Assembly (NCBI GenBank): GCA_021234155.1
Contig: JAJEKV010000002.1
Coordinates: 18,715,592 to 18,779,591 of the forward strand
From: Isoetes taiwanensis
Lineage: Eukaryota; Streptophyta; Lycopodiopsida; Isoetales; Isoetaceae
DNA: 64,000 nt
Direction: 5' to 3'
Shown: positions 12,401-23,219 of the stretch, piece after piece
How positions within the stretch are numbered: the first letter of the stretch is position 1
Layout: each line of letters starts with the position of its first letter
Translations under genes and position numbers: made by a program
Notes under the pieces: model-generated
The model's input: the letters and a program-made list of their open reading frames with translations, nothing else
Told to the model about the DNA's origin: nothing
Database searches by the model: none

Positions 12401-13418
12401 TGCATTCTATTGTGCACATTTCATGCCTAAACACCAGTTGTAAAATCTGTTGCTTTTCAACACTACTCAGATATTTTGGAAAAAGCATCTCTTAAGCACA
12501 TCCATAAGCTGTGTACCAAGTACGTCCTTGTTTTCCAATATAGAGATGCATACCACAATGTATGTAATCTCAAGAACAGCACTGTAAGCAATGGATTATT
12601 AATTGAAGCGTACTTGGTACATACAAAAAATAGAAGTCAGAACACAAAGTTACTATTGCAAATTCTAAATTACGTTCCCAGAGACTAACATTCATGATGT
12701 CACTTGATAGCAAAATGGAATTTAAAGAGATAAGCAACATGTAGAAGGATTTGAAAGACTGAATATACCTGCACAGAAGAAGCCTGTGCTTCACGCATCA
12801 ATATTAGCACCCATGAATTCTGAGGTGGGATGTTCTAGTTTTCTAAACAGTCTGCATAACAGAGATGCAAAGTTAGGTAACGCATATAAAAATCAAGGAG
12901 CACCATACATCTAAGAAATATGTGCTTGCCAAAACAGAAGAATAAGTTCCGACAGACAGCTTGAGCATTTTCCAGCTTAAGCAATTGAAAATCAGAATAT
13001 ATAAGCTTTCACCAACACTTCAATCCAAATATCCCTAACAGGGAATGAGTGTTCAATAAACGCCAAAAAGAATAAAATACACAATCAAAACATTATAATC
13101 TCCGTTGTCTTTGGTCTGTCTTTTAAAAAATAATCAAACTCTGGCTAGCACACCCTAGTATAATAAGCTGCAAGCCACACACATTAGGATACAGACTAAG
13201 GCCTGTGTTTTTGCAATAGGCTAACCCAGCACACTCCATAAAATGACAATTGATAGTACCAAACAAATAAAATTAACCCAACTCTGCAAACTACTCATCT
13301 TCAAAAGTGGTCATGATCATCTAATCTTTTCTGATTCCGCATAACTATGCCAGCCCGCTCACTAAAAACATCACATGAAGGGCTTTCAACTGCTTCCACT
13401 TGTACAAAATTTCGAACC
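9408..13418. other. AT-rich spacer with weak transcript-like pieces
   Basis: No confident gene. It holds a T-run at 9441-9452, the 26 bp duplication at 10888-10939, and several short open stretches without motifs (10539-10745, 11542-11772, 12476-12688). Exon fragments on the minus strand cannot be excluded, since splice-like signals are common, but none can be supported. Confidence 0.3.
10888..10939. repeat. Exact 26 bp tandem duplication
   Basis: The unit begins atgcccattccaatatgcc, ends ctccaac and occurs twice head to tail (10888-10913, 10914-10939). Confidence 0.9.
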
Positions 13419-13580
13419 TAGCCTGTATGGTCACCAGCAGCAGGGTATGGCCTAAATCGTGCATCAGGACCTCTTTGTACCTGTCTGCTAGAAACACCAT
13501 AACCACCGCCATATCCTGTTGCACCATTTGAGGCCCCGTCAAAAGTCATTCCAGCTACACCAAGACCATACGCACCACTT
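13419..13580 (-). CDS. Possible Gly-rich C-terminal exon
   Basis: One minus-strand frame reads about 50 codons without a stop and with protein-like composition. It contains GAYGLGVAGMTFDG, then GATGYGGGYGVSSRQ, then GPDARFRPYPAAGDHTG and a TAG at about 13419. This looks like the low-complexity Gly/Tyr/Arg tail of an RNA-binding or similar protein, but no domain is present to identify it. I see no matching upstream exon between here and the transposon block starting at 14.0 kb, so it may be an orphaned terminal exon or chance. Confidence 0.3.
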
Positions 13581-14031
13581 AGCAGACAGCGATGGTTAAA
13601 CGCAGATGGCTAAGACTTCGCCTTCGCCCAACAATTTTGAATAGATTGCAATCTGGCCGCAGAGAAAATTGCACTGGCAGATGGCAAGTGGCATCCATGC
13701 CACCGAGAAAAACAGAAGAATTGCGAGACCCATCTAGAACAACAGAAGAATTGGGAGACTAAAAAAATCCACTGAATGTTCCTTTTGATTTTCGAGAAGT
13801 CGAGAAATTTTCCCGACTGCCAAATATCTTAAAACCTTAGGAAAGCAAGCTTTAAAAAAAACCAAAAAAGTTTTTTGCCAAACCGGAAAATCCCAAATTA
13901 ACAAGATTGATGTTACAAAGGGAGATGGAACAATTTGTGTTATACTAATTTAAAACATCATGCAACAGATGCAAACGGTTCTTCCTTGTGAAAACAATGC
14001 TCACTGTATGCCCGATTTGGGTTGGCCTCCC

Positions 14032-14247
14032 GTGGAAACCCTTCTAAATTTCCATGGAAACCCTTCCGGCTTTCAAAGGGTTTCCATGGAAACTCTTCCT
14101 AATTTCCATGGAAACCCTTCCGAATTTCCGTGTTTGGAAAATAGGAAGGGTTTCCATGGAAAATAGGAAGGGTTTCCATGGAAATTTGGAAGGGTTTCCT
14201 ATTTTGAAAACTGGAAGGGTTTCATGGAAAATGGGAAGGGTTTCCAC
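14032..14247. repeat. Foldback repeat built on GGAAGGGTTTCC, locus 1
   Basis: The left half (14032-14135) carries tandem units of the type tttccatggaaacccttcc. The right half (14140-14247) carries the reverse complement, with ggaagggtttcc at about 14144, 14167, 14188, 14212 and 14234. The ends mirror each other (GTGGAAACCC...GGGTTTCCAC). An RNA copy would fold into a hairpin of about 100 bp. Each unit also contains the palindrome tttccatggaaa. A T-rich tract follows directly (14248-14271). Translated frames here are artefacts of the repeat. Confidence 0.9.
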
Positions 14248-14380
14248 CTTTTTTTTATATATTTTTAATATTGACACGTGATGACATTTATGGACCACGC
14301 CATTCAAGACAGATGCCGCCCGTTAATGGTGCACGCTCATAAATATGAATGCCACCCGAGAATTCAAAATTTAATTCAAA

Positions 14381-14443
14381 TGGAAACCCTTCCTATTTTC
14401 CAATGCCATGGGAAAATAGGGGGGAAAATAGGAAGGGTTTCCA
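14381..14443. repeat. Foldback repeat, locus 2 (short)
   Basis: Left arm TGGAAACCCTTCCTATTTTCC (20 of its bases pair) and right arm GGAAAATAGGAAGGGTTTCCA enclose a spacer of about 21 bp (aatgccatgggaaaataggg and one further base). It uses the same 12-mer core as locus 1, 134 bp away, and lies just upstream of the MULE-like coding region. Confidence 0.88.
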
Positions 14444-14512
14444 CGTCCGATCAAAAAAATTCTAAGGGCATATGCTCTTCTTGCGCTTGCTCTCCGCCAT
14501 TGCATTCTCCTT

Positions 14513-17500
14513 ATGGATCCGGAGCTTGATGCATTTAAACGATGCGAGGAGGATGCTTCTACAGCAGTGATCAACTTTACAACGTTGCCCAACCCTTCAA
14601 ATTAAGGGGATTTTCTTAGGAGCCGTTATTTATAAGGGCAACAAAATAATTTGCCCTTCACCATAAAAGGGCAAAAAAAGGAGGACCCTTGAAAATAAGG
14701 GCATCAATTTGAAAAAACCTTAATATTTTGTTAAGGAGTCCTCTTGGTAAGGACCTTCTCTAAATATAGTTTTATACTTATTTATTTGTGTTTGTTAAAT
14801 TTACTATCTTATCTACTATTGGGTTTTATTAAAAAAATACTTGGGTATGTGTTGCAGAGGGTCAGTAAATTTAATTAGTATCCCTCAACGCAAATGATTG
14901 ACTAAAATTAATGAATTTGGTTGTGATTTGTTTGACGAAGAAGGAAAAATGAGTAGTAAAAATCTAACAATCACGTACACGAGAGCAAGCTCTCATCTGT
15001 CAATTTTCCATTCGGGTTCCAGCAAAATCCATCGAGTTGGCTAATCAATTATTCTACTACTTTTTATAGAATATTATTTTTGTTATGGTGTGTGCTACAG
15101 TAGAATAGGTTCCTAAGATTGAGTTGAATAGCATCAAAGATGAGGATAGAAGCTGAGTTTAAATTTCAAGAGTTTAAACATGTTGATGTTTGTCTCTCTA
15201 AATAGTCTAAAAGAAATGGAGGACGTAGATTAGATATCCATTTATACAAGGAATAAAAAAATGACAAAGATAGGCAGATCATAGAACTTTGGTAGTTTGC
15301 TTGATACTTTCGGGGTTTCATACTTCAGTTAAGTATATTGTAAGTATGATACTAAGTACTAGTAAAGTATGTTCTTTTTGCTCAAAATAAGCTTCTCTTT
15401 TTGTGATCCTAGTTAAAAGAAAGGGCAATTTGAATTGTGCACCTAAGTGTATACTAAAATTTGCCATGCACGAATAAGGGCACATCAAAATTTGCCCTTA
15501 AAAAAAATATATAGACTCTACCCTTATAAGTTGATCACTGTTCTACAGATTCATCACTATATGATTCGGACGAAACTGTAAGTAATTTTGCTTTTGAAAA
15601 TATTGACAATGTTGCAAGTTTTGAGGATTTACACAATGAAGGCCATGCAAGACCAAATGTGGAGTATGATCCCTTGGAAGAGGAACGTTACATTCAACTA
15701 TTCCTCCTATTCCTGTGATCGCCTCAGCTGAGGGCTACATTTTTAACGAAGCTTCATACTATTTGATGGTGCATTGTATCCAAAGTTCCATCCATCCCTC
15801 TGTTCAAGATGTCCTTCAAGCAGATCCTAATTTTCCTGTGGGGTATATTCGCCAAACACAAAAGCCACGAGATACACAAATCATAACGAGGTGGTCGAGC
15901 TTCCAGGAGAAGTTGCAAGTCCATACAGAATCTCGTCTTCTCATGCGCTTGACCTTCGGCAAATGGCTCTACATCCCACTATCGTGGATGTGGAAGCAAA
16001 TCATTTTCGGAGCTTATGTCGAAGGTGGTCTAGGCCACTTGCCTATATGTCCTACCCTAGATAACATCAAGAAGATATGGCAGATTGGAGCCAAGTTTCA
16101 TGGCATTCCAGAAGATCATGTGAGGCAATGCATAGAAGTATGTGGGTGCAGTTCCCGTCCGACGAAGCCTACGAGGAGACAAGAGTTATTCAATTATGAG
16201 GAGATAGTGCCATACCACTCCTTGGAAAGTCGAGTGGAGCAGTTACAAATAGATCACAAGGTCAGGTTGCTTCGACGCCATACTAGGGATTGGATGAATG
16301 ATATGATATGTGTTGATTACATATGTCATCAATGGGGAAGTGCACGGAGGCATGGTCTGTGTCAGGGAAGACAGACAAGAAGGAGTTTCAAGATAAGATG
16401 CGGGTTTCGTCTTCGCACAGTGATACCGAGCAATCCGAGTACAGATAGTTCTGCCACAATACACATTCGTGTTGGGCATGATGGACACAACACATGATCT
16501 GAAGATGATGAATGGTCCTGGCCCTTGCATCCCTCAGTTGCAGAGGTGACTGCTAACATGCTGCTGGACATGAGAGATTTTCAAGCTGTGTGGAGTAATA
16601 TGTTAGAGAGCATCACATCCGGTTGAGAGAGCCACTTATCGCTTCAAGGTGGCCCACGAGAACATATGGCACATTGGATACCACTTACGTATAAAAGGTA
16701 TGTACACTTATCCAACATGGAAGGAATGAAATAAGTTTTTTATGTTTTTTAGGTTACCACGCCTATTGTATTGTAGGAGCATTTCTTAGGCGAGGTTAGG
16801 ATGATGTAGAGAGTGGGATGGATGCTTGGGTTAGATCAGGAAAGGTTATATACCACCAATCCTATGCACCGACCATGATGACCCGGCTAGGCGGACCTTG
16901 GATTGTTGTCATCCAGGACAAATGGATGCTGGAACAAGCTATAAAGTACAGTCCAAATGGTGGTTGGACCATGGATTCCACGTTCAGAATTAATATGTAT
17001 GGTTGTCCACTATATGGTGCACATGTCCCTAATCTCAATGGTATCGGTGTTCCTGTTTTCTACATGTTGTGCACCATTGTCCCTGGGGAGCACCATCAGA
17101 GATTGGCATTGGGAGTGGCCCTGCGTGCAGTCTTTGCCCGCATGGGCACCGTTCGACCTAGGGCTATTACGATAGACCTCGATAATGCAGAATGAGCAGC
17201 ATGAGATGATGTCATTGTCGAGGACCCGCATTGCTGGCTAGGGGAGACACAGGTGAACCCTCTATGGAAGTTATTACGTAATGCATATTATATCGCGTAA
17301 TGTATTGTCTGCAGATCGCATGTCATGTTTTTGCGTGTTGGTTTCATACGAATCGGGCGTGGCTAAAGTATCTACTACCAAAGATAATTCCTCTTTTACG
17401 TGTACATATGGCATCACCTCGAAGTTGTTAATCGCGATCCCCTTGCAGGTACCAGGTCAAGCAAGAAAGAAAGACATCTATTCTCGCTTGCACCAGCAAG

Positions 17501-17880
17501 TGGGAATATCTCGGCCATCTACACGAGCTTGTGGAGAATTACAAAGATAATGAGAGTGTTATGAGGTATTACGTGTATGATTGACCACAGTTACTGAAAA
17601 TACAACTCACAGAAAAGTGATTGCATGTAGTTATCTGCGCCACAACTGGGTCCTTGGAGGACATTGGGATGGAAAATGGCAGAAGCATGCTAGGATGTTC
17701 CCTCACTTGCATTGCGACACCACAAACGTGACAGAGGTGCAATGGCGAATTTTGAAGGTGCAGGTTCTGCAACGCAACATGAATGTTCAAGGGGGGTTCA
17801 CACATGTATTCCGTAGAATACGTGTGCGTGGACGGAGAAGGGGTTTTTTTGAAAATGAAAAGTACGTATACATAAGGTAG
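14513..17880 (+). pseudogene. MULE-like DNA transposase, interrupted
   Basis: Coding sense is spread over several blocks. The ATG at 14513 starts MDPELDAFKRCEEDAST. After the hAT insertion the same frame resumes (DSSLYDSDETVSNF) to about 15690. A shift leads into a long block (15715-16497). A further block at 16818-17195 contains WTMDSTFRINMYGCPLY, then GIGVPVFYMLCT, GEHHQ and AITIDLDNAE. That D-S/T-F...PL...GVPV pattern and the later D fit the MULE DDE core. A tail block at 17581-17880 reads RMFPHLHCDTTNVTE. No terminal inverted repeats were located. The usual SWIM zinc finger is not evident. Frameshifts near 15690, stops near 16495-16800 and 17195-17580 show it is dead. MULE assignment is by motif only. 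Confidence 0.65.
14565..15540. mobile_element. Non-autonomous hAT element, 976 bp, 8 bp TSD
   Basis: The ends are perfect inverted repeats, CAGTGATCAAC at the left and GTTGATCACTG at the right, flanked by identical 8 bp copies of TTCTACAG (14557-14564 and 15541-15548). An 8 bp duplication with CA..TG-type ends is the hAT signature. Subterminal regions carry repeated AAGGGCA/TGCCCTT motifs in both orientations (14630-14710 and 15420-15520), as hAT transposases use for binding. There is no transposase ORF, so the element is non-autonomous. It sits inside the MULE-like reading frame. Removing the element plus one TSD copy restores an uninterrupted frame (DAST|DSSLYDSDE), so the borders are exact. 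Confidence 0.93.
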
Positions 17881-18992
17881 GTGATACATTTTGGCACCTG
17901 AGATGTAAGAATTTTTACGGTTTTGGCAGGGTTTTCTTGGCTTTGCACAGGAGTAGAGATACGTTTGAGGCTAGAGCTTGGTTGCTTGATGCCTGAGATA
18001 AGTTAGAGGGTTGTGGGTGTTTTGGAGGTGAGTTTTTAATTGTCTTTGGTTTTTCTATACGCTCCAAAACTTTTAGTTGCAAGCAAGACTTCTCATATTT
18101 GTTCTGCTCTAAAACTTGCGAAGCAGATCAAAGAAGAACTTTGGAGTTATTTGGTGTGTGTAACGATTACCTTGTAAGCTTGTCTTGTTTCTTTTTTTTT
18201 TGTTACTAGCAAGTATTGCAACTAACAAAATGACTGCTTTCAGGATATCCCATTCAATGGTAAAAATAATGGCATCCAAGCTCTAAGAATTTTATTTCCA
18301 ATTTGCAACGTGGAGACTCTCCCGGTGGACTAGAAACTCATTAGCCAGCCAGATCTTGTTTCTTGCCTTGAAGTATGGGTATGATGCTGCTATTGGGGTC
18401 TGACTTCATGGCACCCGACATTATTGATCCAGCTAAGGTTATTCCTGAGGAGACAAATTAGAGTTTGAAGTTCTTGCTCCAACCTTATGCAAAAATATTC
18501 TTTTCGCAGATGGTAAAGTGCTGCCTAAAACATGCAGGTTCTATATGTAAGACATTCCTTACATCAGATGTCATTGTTGCTGATATACAGCAGCCATAGC
18601 TTACTTCAACTGGAAATCCAATGGGTAAAGGTATAGTTTAATGAGGATAAATTAATTGTCGTAGCCTTTAAGAGTATTCATTCGTGGCCTTTGAAGACTC
18701 TTAAAGTTAACTATGGTCAAATTTGTTTGTGGACATTTGCAAGATTATGCAGGATTTTCTATTTGCTAGAAAGTTATTATTTATCATTCTTAGCTGCAAT
18801 ATGTGCAAGTATAAATGGTGGCCTGCAAATAAATGGCGTAATGGCATGACCTTTTTAGAGATTCAGTATGGTTCAGAGGAAAAGCACAACAATATTTGGA
18901 ATGGACCAACATTTAGAAATAAGCAAGTTTACGGTGAGCAAGTTTATGAAACAAGCTGCAGGTGTCAATGTGGCAAGGCATGGGCCTTTAAA
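17881..18992. other. Spacer with weak coding hints
   Basis: Short coding-like phrases occur, for example GSDFMAPDIIDPAKVIPEE (18385-18455), but they are too brief and frame-shifted to identify. They could belong to the gene remnant that follows or to another decayed gene. Confidence 0.25.
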
Positions 18993-19454
18993 GATGGAGG
19001 CTACAATGCTATGCAGAGCTCCTTGGCAACCTATGAGGAACGAGGAGTCTATGATTTATGAGCTTTGCAGGTCTGTTTCTTGCTTCTAGAATCAAAGAAA
19101 TAATGGTTTTGCACTTTCTGAACATTTTTACGAACTTAGGTAACTTGGATTTGACATTGTACAAGGCTTGGATTTTGTTGTTTCTGAAACTGCCAACAAT
19201 GGCATCAAGTTCATTCTTATCAAAGATAGAGGCTACAATGCAATGCAGAGCTCCTTGGGAGTCTATGATGAATGAGCCTTGCAGGTTTGTTTCCTGCTTC
19301 TAGAAACAAAGAAGTAATAGGTTTGGACTTTATGAACATTTACTAACTTAGGTAACTTGGATTTGACCTTGACATTCAAGGCTTGGTTTGTTGTTTCTAA
19401 AGCTTTCTGCAATGGCATCAAGCTCATCTTTACCTTCATCAACAATCATGGCAA
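18993..19454 (+). repeat. Degenerate tandem duplication, about 232 bp
   Basis: The units start at about 18992 (aagatggaggctacaatgct) and 19223 (aagatagaggctacaatgca). Both include a crisp ...ctttgcaggt...ttgcttctaga stretch, a cttaggtaacttggatttga stretch and a gcaatggcatcaag stretch. Similarity is about 80-85% with indels, so the duplication is older than the exact ones elsewhere. It lies just upstream of the NPF remnant. Confidence 0.75.
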
Positions 19455-19959
19455 TCTGGGTGGAAAACCTGGGTGGTAAGTATGCAGCTTTTCCTTGGAT
19501 TTAAGTTTCTGTCCATCTCTTAATGTGTCCTTTGGATATACTTATGCTGCTGAGCATCTGAATCATACACGTTGAATATTTTAGTGCTCATAATTTACTT
19601 TCTCCTCGCCTCTTGCACTGGCAAATCTATGAGTACTTCTATTCATTCCCTCAATTTGAGGTTCTATAGATTAGATTATCTCTGATCCTGATCCAAACTA
19701 TTTGGCCCATAATACTAGCTGCTACATATAGCTTCATCAGACACTTTGTAGTGGAGGAAAGCAAATTACATAATAAACTTCTCCATGATAATATGTAAAC
19801 ACTATTGCTGCTTTGGAAGTGGCAAAATTATTTAAACAATGGGAAGAACACATTAATTAAAGCAGCTACATTCTTTCCACATTGCTTTCTCTGCCCTTTA
19901 CTCTCCAACTTTGTCCCTTCTCAATACTTAATGCTTATAATATTATTTGTTATTTGCAG

Positions 19960-20679
19960 GATATAGGCACAATGGCGGACAACACATGGACAGAGTCTAC
20001 TATACAATACACACAAACACTACACATAAAACCAACTCATCAGTTCACATTTCCAGTTGCCGCAGTTGGTGCTTCCCACCTGTTGGCAGTCCTCCTCTTG
20101 CTCGCAGTCTATGACAGGCTTTTTGTGCCATTTGCATGCGCAGGCAACACAATTTTGTAGAGAATTTGACATGGATTTCTCCTATCATGCTTCGACATGG
20201 TAATGGCAGCATTTATGGAGACAAAGGATTAGAATGGCCAGCAGCCATCATGTGCTAAACAATGCCATAGCAATTTTTCCAATGAGTGTGTTCTGGATTG
20301 GTTTGCAATATTCCTGCTTTGGACTTGCAGATCTCTTCATATTTGCAGGGCTGCTAGATTTCTACTATGGTGAATCTCCTGAGAGCCTACACAACATTCC
20401 CACTTCTGTCATGTTTGTGTCTAATTCTCTAGGCTATTTTTAAGCAGAGCCATTGTTTTTGTTGTCAATGGAATAAACAAGCATGGTTCTAATCCGAGAT
20501 GGTTGCCTAGGTTTAAAATAACCAAAGAAAATTAAGCAACTTCTACTGGCTCCTTGCAGTCATAGGCTTTATCAATTTCGTGGTCTATACTTTTATTGCG
20601 AAGTGGTAAAGGAGGATATTATACAATTGATTATTCTGCCTCCAAGCATCACAAGGAAACTCTCCAAGCTTCTATGTAG
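19960..20679 (+). pseudogene. NPF (NRT1/PTR) transporter, C-terminal half, broken
   Basis: NPF proteins are 12-helix proton-coupled transporters of nitrate, peptides or hormones. After an acceptor (ttatttgcag) an exon reads FTFPVAAVGASHLLAV, then LLLLAVYDRLFVPFA, the family's FPAASL...YDRxxVPxxR region. Another frame then gives FLLSCFDMVMAAFMETK, the S.xMVxAAxVExKR helix. Next come FWIGLQYSCFGLADLFIF and GLLDFYYGESPESLHNIPT, which match the hallmark QYxLxGxxExFxxxGxLEFFYxQxPExMRS. NPRWLPRFKITKEN and SNFYWLLAVIGFINF complete the terminal helices. At least three single-base indels (about 20160, 20442 and 20535) break the frame, two of them in T- or A-runs. The N-terminal half was not found upstream. 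It is either a pseudogene or a gene with assembly errors. Confidence 0.8.
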
Positions 20680-21193
20680 ATACCACCTCCAGCTCTTATT
20701 AATGTAAGTTCAAAAACCATTTTCTTTTTGTTTTTTAAGGTCTGCCAAGTAGATCAGAGCTATTGAATCATGTGGAAGGGGGAAATTAAATGAAGGCATC
20801 ATTACATTGTTTGTCTCTTTTATGTCCGAAAATGTTTCTTTTGGTTGGAAACCTTTATGTTAGAAGTTTATATTATATGTTCCAAGAGGATCTCCTTGAC
20901 GACATTTTCAATGGACGTCTACTAAAAACTCTATATCTAAGGCACAACATACAACTTGCCTAATAGAACTTGAAAGAAATTCAAGATATCTACTTGGAGC
21001 ACGCTCTGACAATATGCATGCATATGTGTAGATAAATATACAGGATCCCTTCCAGCGCCCATCCAGCGCCCAGCGCCCATCCAGCTACCGGCTTCGTAAG
21101 TGATTTGCTTTGATCCACTTGTTTCTGCAATCGGCTTGTCTTTGGATTTGCTCTGCCTTGCCTACAACCCCCTTGATTTGCCCCTTTCTGGCT
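20680..21193. other. Spacer up to LINE 5' region
   Basis: No gene. At 21048-21092 there is a short repeat of ccagcgcccat (three imperfect copies), immediately before the sequence becomes CT-rich. The true 5' end of the LINE may lie around here. Confidence 0.3.
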
Positions 21194-21449
21194 TTCTCTC
21201 TATAGGGTTTACAGTCTCTCTCTAGCCCCTAAACCCCCAAACCCCTAAAAGTGCTCTGACCTACGTTTTTGGTCCTCAAATTGGATTTTGAGCGCAATTT
21301 TGATAGCCAGAGACCCCACTGTTCTCTCTCTAGGGTTTACAGTCTCTCTCTAGCCCCAAAACCCCCAAACCCCTAAAAGGTGCTCTGACATACGTTTTTG
21401 GTCCCCAAATTGGATTCTGAGCGCAATTTTATATGCCAGAGACCCCACA
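21194..21449 (+). promoter_or_regulatory. Two 128 bp monomers, putative LINE 5' promoter
   Basis: Two head-to-tail units (21194-21321 and 21322-21449) each contain tctctctcta, agggtttacag, a ctaaacccccaaacccctaa stretch, a conserved ctacg/atacg-tttttggtc block and ccagagaccccac. They are about 90% identical. Tandem promoter monomers at the 5' end are known in some L1-type LINEs. The C-rich block resembles plant telo-boxes (AAACCCTAA-type), and the CT-runs resemble plant Y-patches. Promoter function is inferred from position and composition only. Confidence 0.5.
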
Positions 21450-21639
21450 GCCTTTGGAAGTCAGTGCACAGAATAATGTTGAGCTAGGCTCCAACATTTG
21501 CCTGATGCCATAGCCCAACCAACTGCCTCTTGGCCTTGCCTAGCCTGGCCACATCCCTGCCATAGCCTGCCTTGCCCTGCCAGACCTGACAAGCCCCTGC
21601 CATAGCCTAAACCTTGCTTGACATGCCATACCCCCAGTC

Positions 21640-22680
21640 ATGGCCACAGAAGCAGCCCAGTGTCCGGACTCACCCCTAGCAGGTGAGCTTCCCATTGCAC
21701 CCACAAAGACCCCACCTCGGGCAAACCCCGGCCGGCCTGGCCGACCTCGAAGTAGCCGAGCCTACCTGGGAAAACCAAGAAGGACCACCAAGGAAGCGGC
21801 CCCGTGCAGACGCAGTGGGCAAAGGAGAGACATCCTCCATGAAGAAGGAGGCCCGGACACAGCCAGGCCGGCTCGGCTGCGCCGGAAGTTATCGCCGGGA
21901 ACCGGGGGCCCCTCCGCTGGAGAACCTTGGGCCGCCATCCAAGCTGGGATTGAGGCCAATAGTGCCCGCATTGTGAAGGGCTGGCGGCGAAGATGGAGTC
22001 ATAACATCCCATGTGTTGCGCTGCAGACGGTTGGTGATAAGCGAAACAACAGATCACCGAAGTTGGAGACCCTGCACACCGGCCGGGACGCGAAGATCCG
22101 CTGGTGCACTCGAGACAAAGAAGACCGCAAGTGCTCGCAGCATGCGTGCTCCGCATGGATACCCCTAGACGCCGCGAGATAGGACGAGGGGATCCGCAGA
22201 GCGCCTTGACACTTGCCATCACATCTCACCAGGTTGATGAGGCCAATGCCGCCATGGCACTACACCCGGTTGGAAGTTGAGGCTACAGCAAGAAGGTTGC
22301 CGCCTTTGGAAGTTAACCGTGCAAAGATCGAAGCCCCTCGAGAAGGATTTGGCATGGGACCGGAAATGCGGGAGTCTAATTTGTCATTGCCCAAAAAAGC
22401 AAGGGCATCCGTGCAGGCGATGAACAATGGCTATGCACCGCGACGGGAGAGGGCAAGACAGACCAAGTCTTGCAAGAGCCGAAGCCCAGACTTCGAGAAC
22501 GGGTTACAAAGACATGACACACCAGCATCGCGGGCCCAACAACTGGCAAGACGCCAATCGGGGTCACTTGGTCAACCCGGCCGGAAGTCGCAGCCCTCGC
22601 CCTACCGCACCATCATCACGTGCCGCCGCCGGGCAGTGGGCTGGGCCTCACCGGACGCCGGAGTTCGTGGGCCTGCATGA
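21640..22680 (+). pseudogene. LINE ORF1 region
   Basis: Open frames at 21640-22182 (180 codons) and 22213-22680 (155 codons) are rich in Arg, Pro and Ala. They encode basic, probably nucleic-acid-binding sequence. No RRM or complete CCHC knuckle is visible; KCSQHACSAW near the end of the first frame is only a two-Cys hint. The position, 5' of the endonuclease in a LINE, suggests ORF1, whose product in other LINEs coats the RNA. Which frame is the original one is uncertain, since several frames stay open in this GC-rich DNA. Confidence 0.4.
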
Positions 22681-23219
22681 GCACGGAGCCACAACACCGA
22701 AGTTGAGCTGCTTAAGAGCTGAGAGAATTCACCGGGAAGATACACACCGCAATTCTTGGGGGCATGACGCTCGCCCGGGATACATGCAGGTTATCACGAC
22801 CAGCCCGGCAGGGGGTCCAGCGCCGAAGCCAGTCGTGGTGTTCACGTTCGCGAGATGCACGCAGTTGAGAGGCCATACCGCGGCCGGGGCAAGTGCGAAG
22901 GGCACATCTCTGCGAGCCGAGATCTTACTCGATAACAGAGGGGAGGTATGTAGGGAGGGAGTTCGCCAGTGGTCGTGGGACGCCCATGATCGACCAAATC
23001 TTTGCCGTGCACCTCCGCCGCCCAAATGCTACCCCTCACTGCCTGGCCCCCGATCCTCCACATCTGCCCTACAACTCGGCCACATCCCCGCGGCCAAATG
23101 CTGTCCCTGCTGCCGCCTTCCGCTTGTCGAAGTCCGCCCCCGCAACTTCGATGCTCCTCATTTGCAGGTCCATCGGTGACACACACTACACAAGCATCTC
23201 CGACCGCTCAATAGGAATT

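Noticed and set aside
14044-14307. Overlapping ORFs on both strands at the foldback
   Set aside because: They are translations of the GGAAGGGTTTCC units (METLPIF/GRVSME repeats) and exist because the repeat has no stops in these frames.
21230-21370. Interstitial telomere repeat
   Set aside because: The ctaaaccccc blocks are only telomere-like, not tandem CCCTAAA, and are part of the 128 bp monomers.
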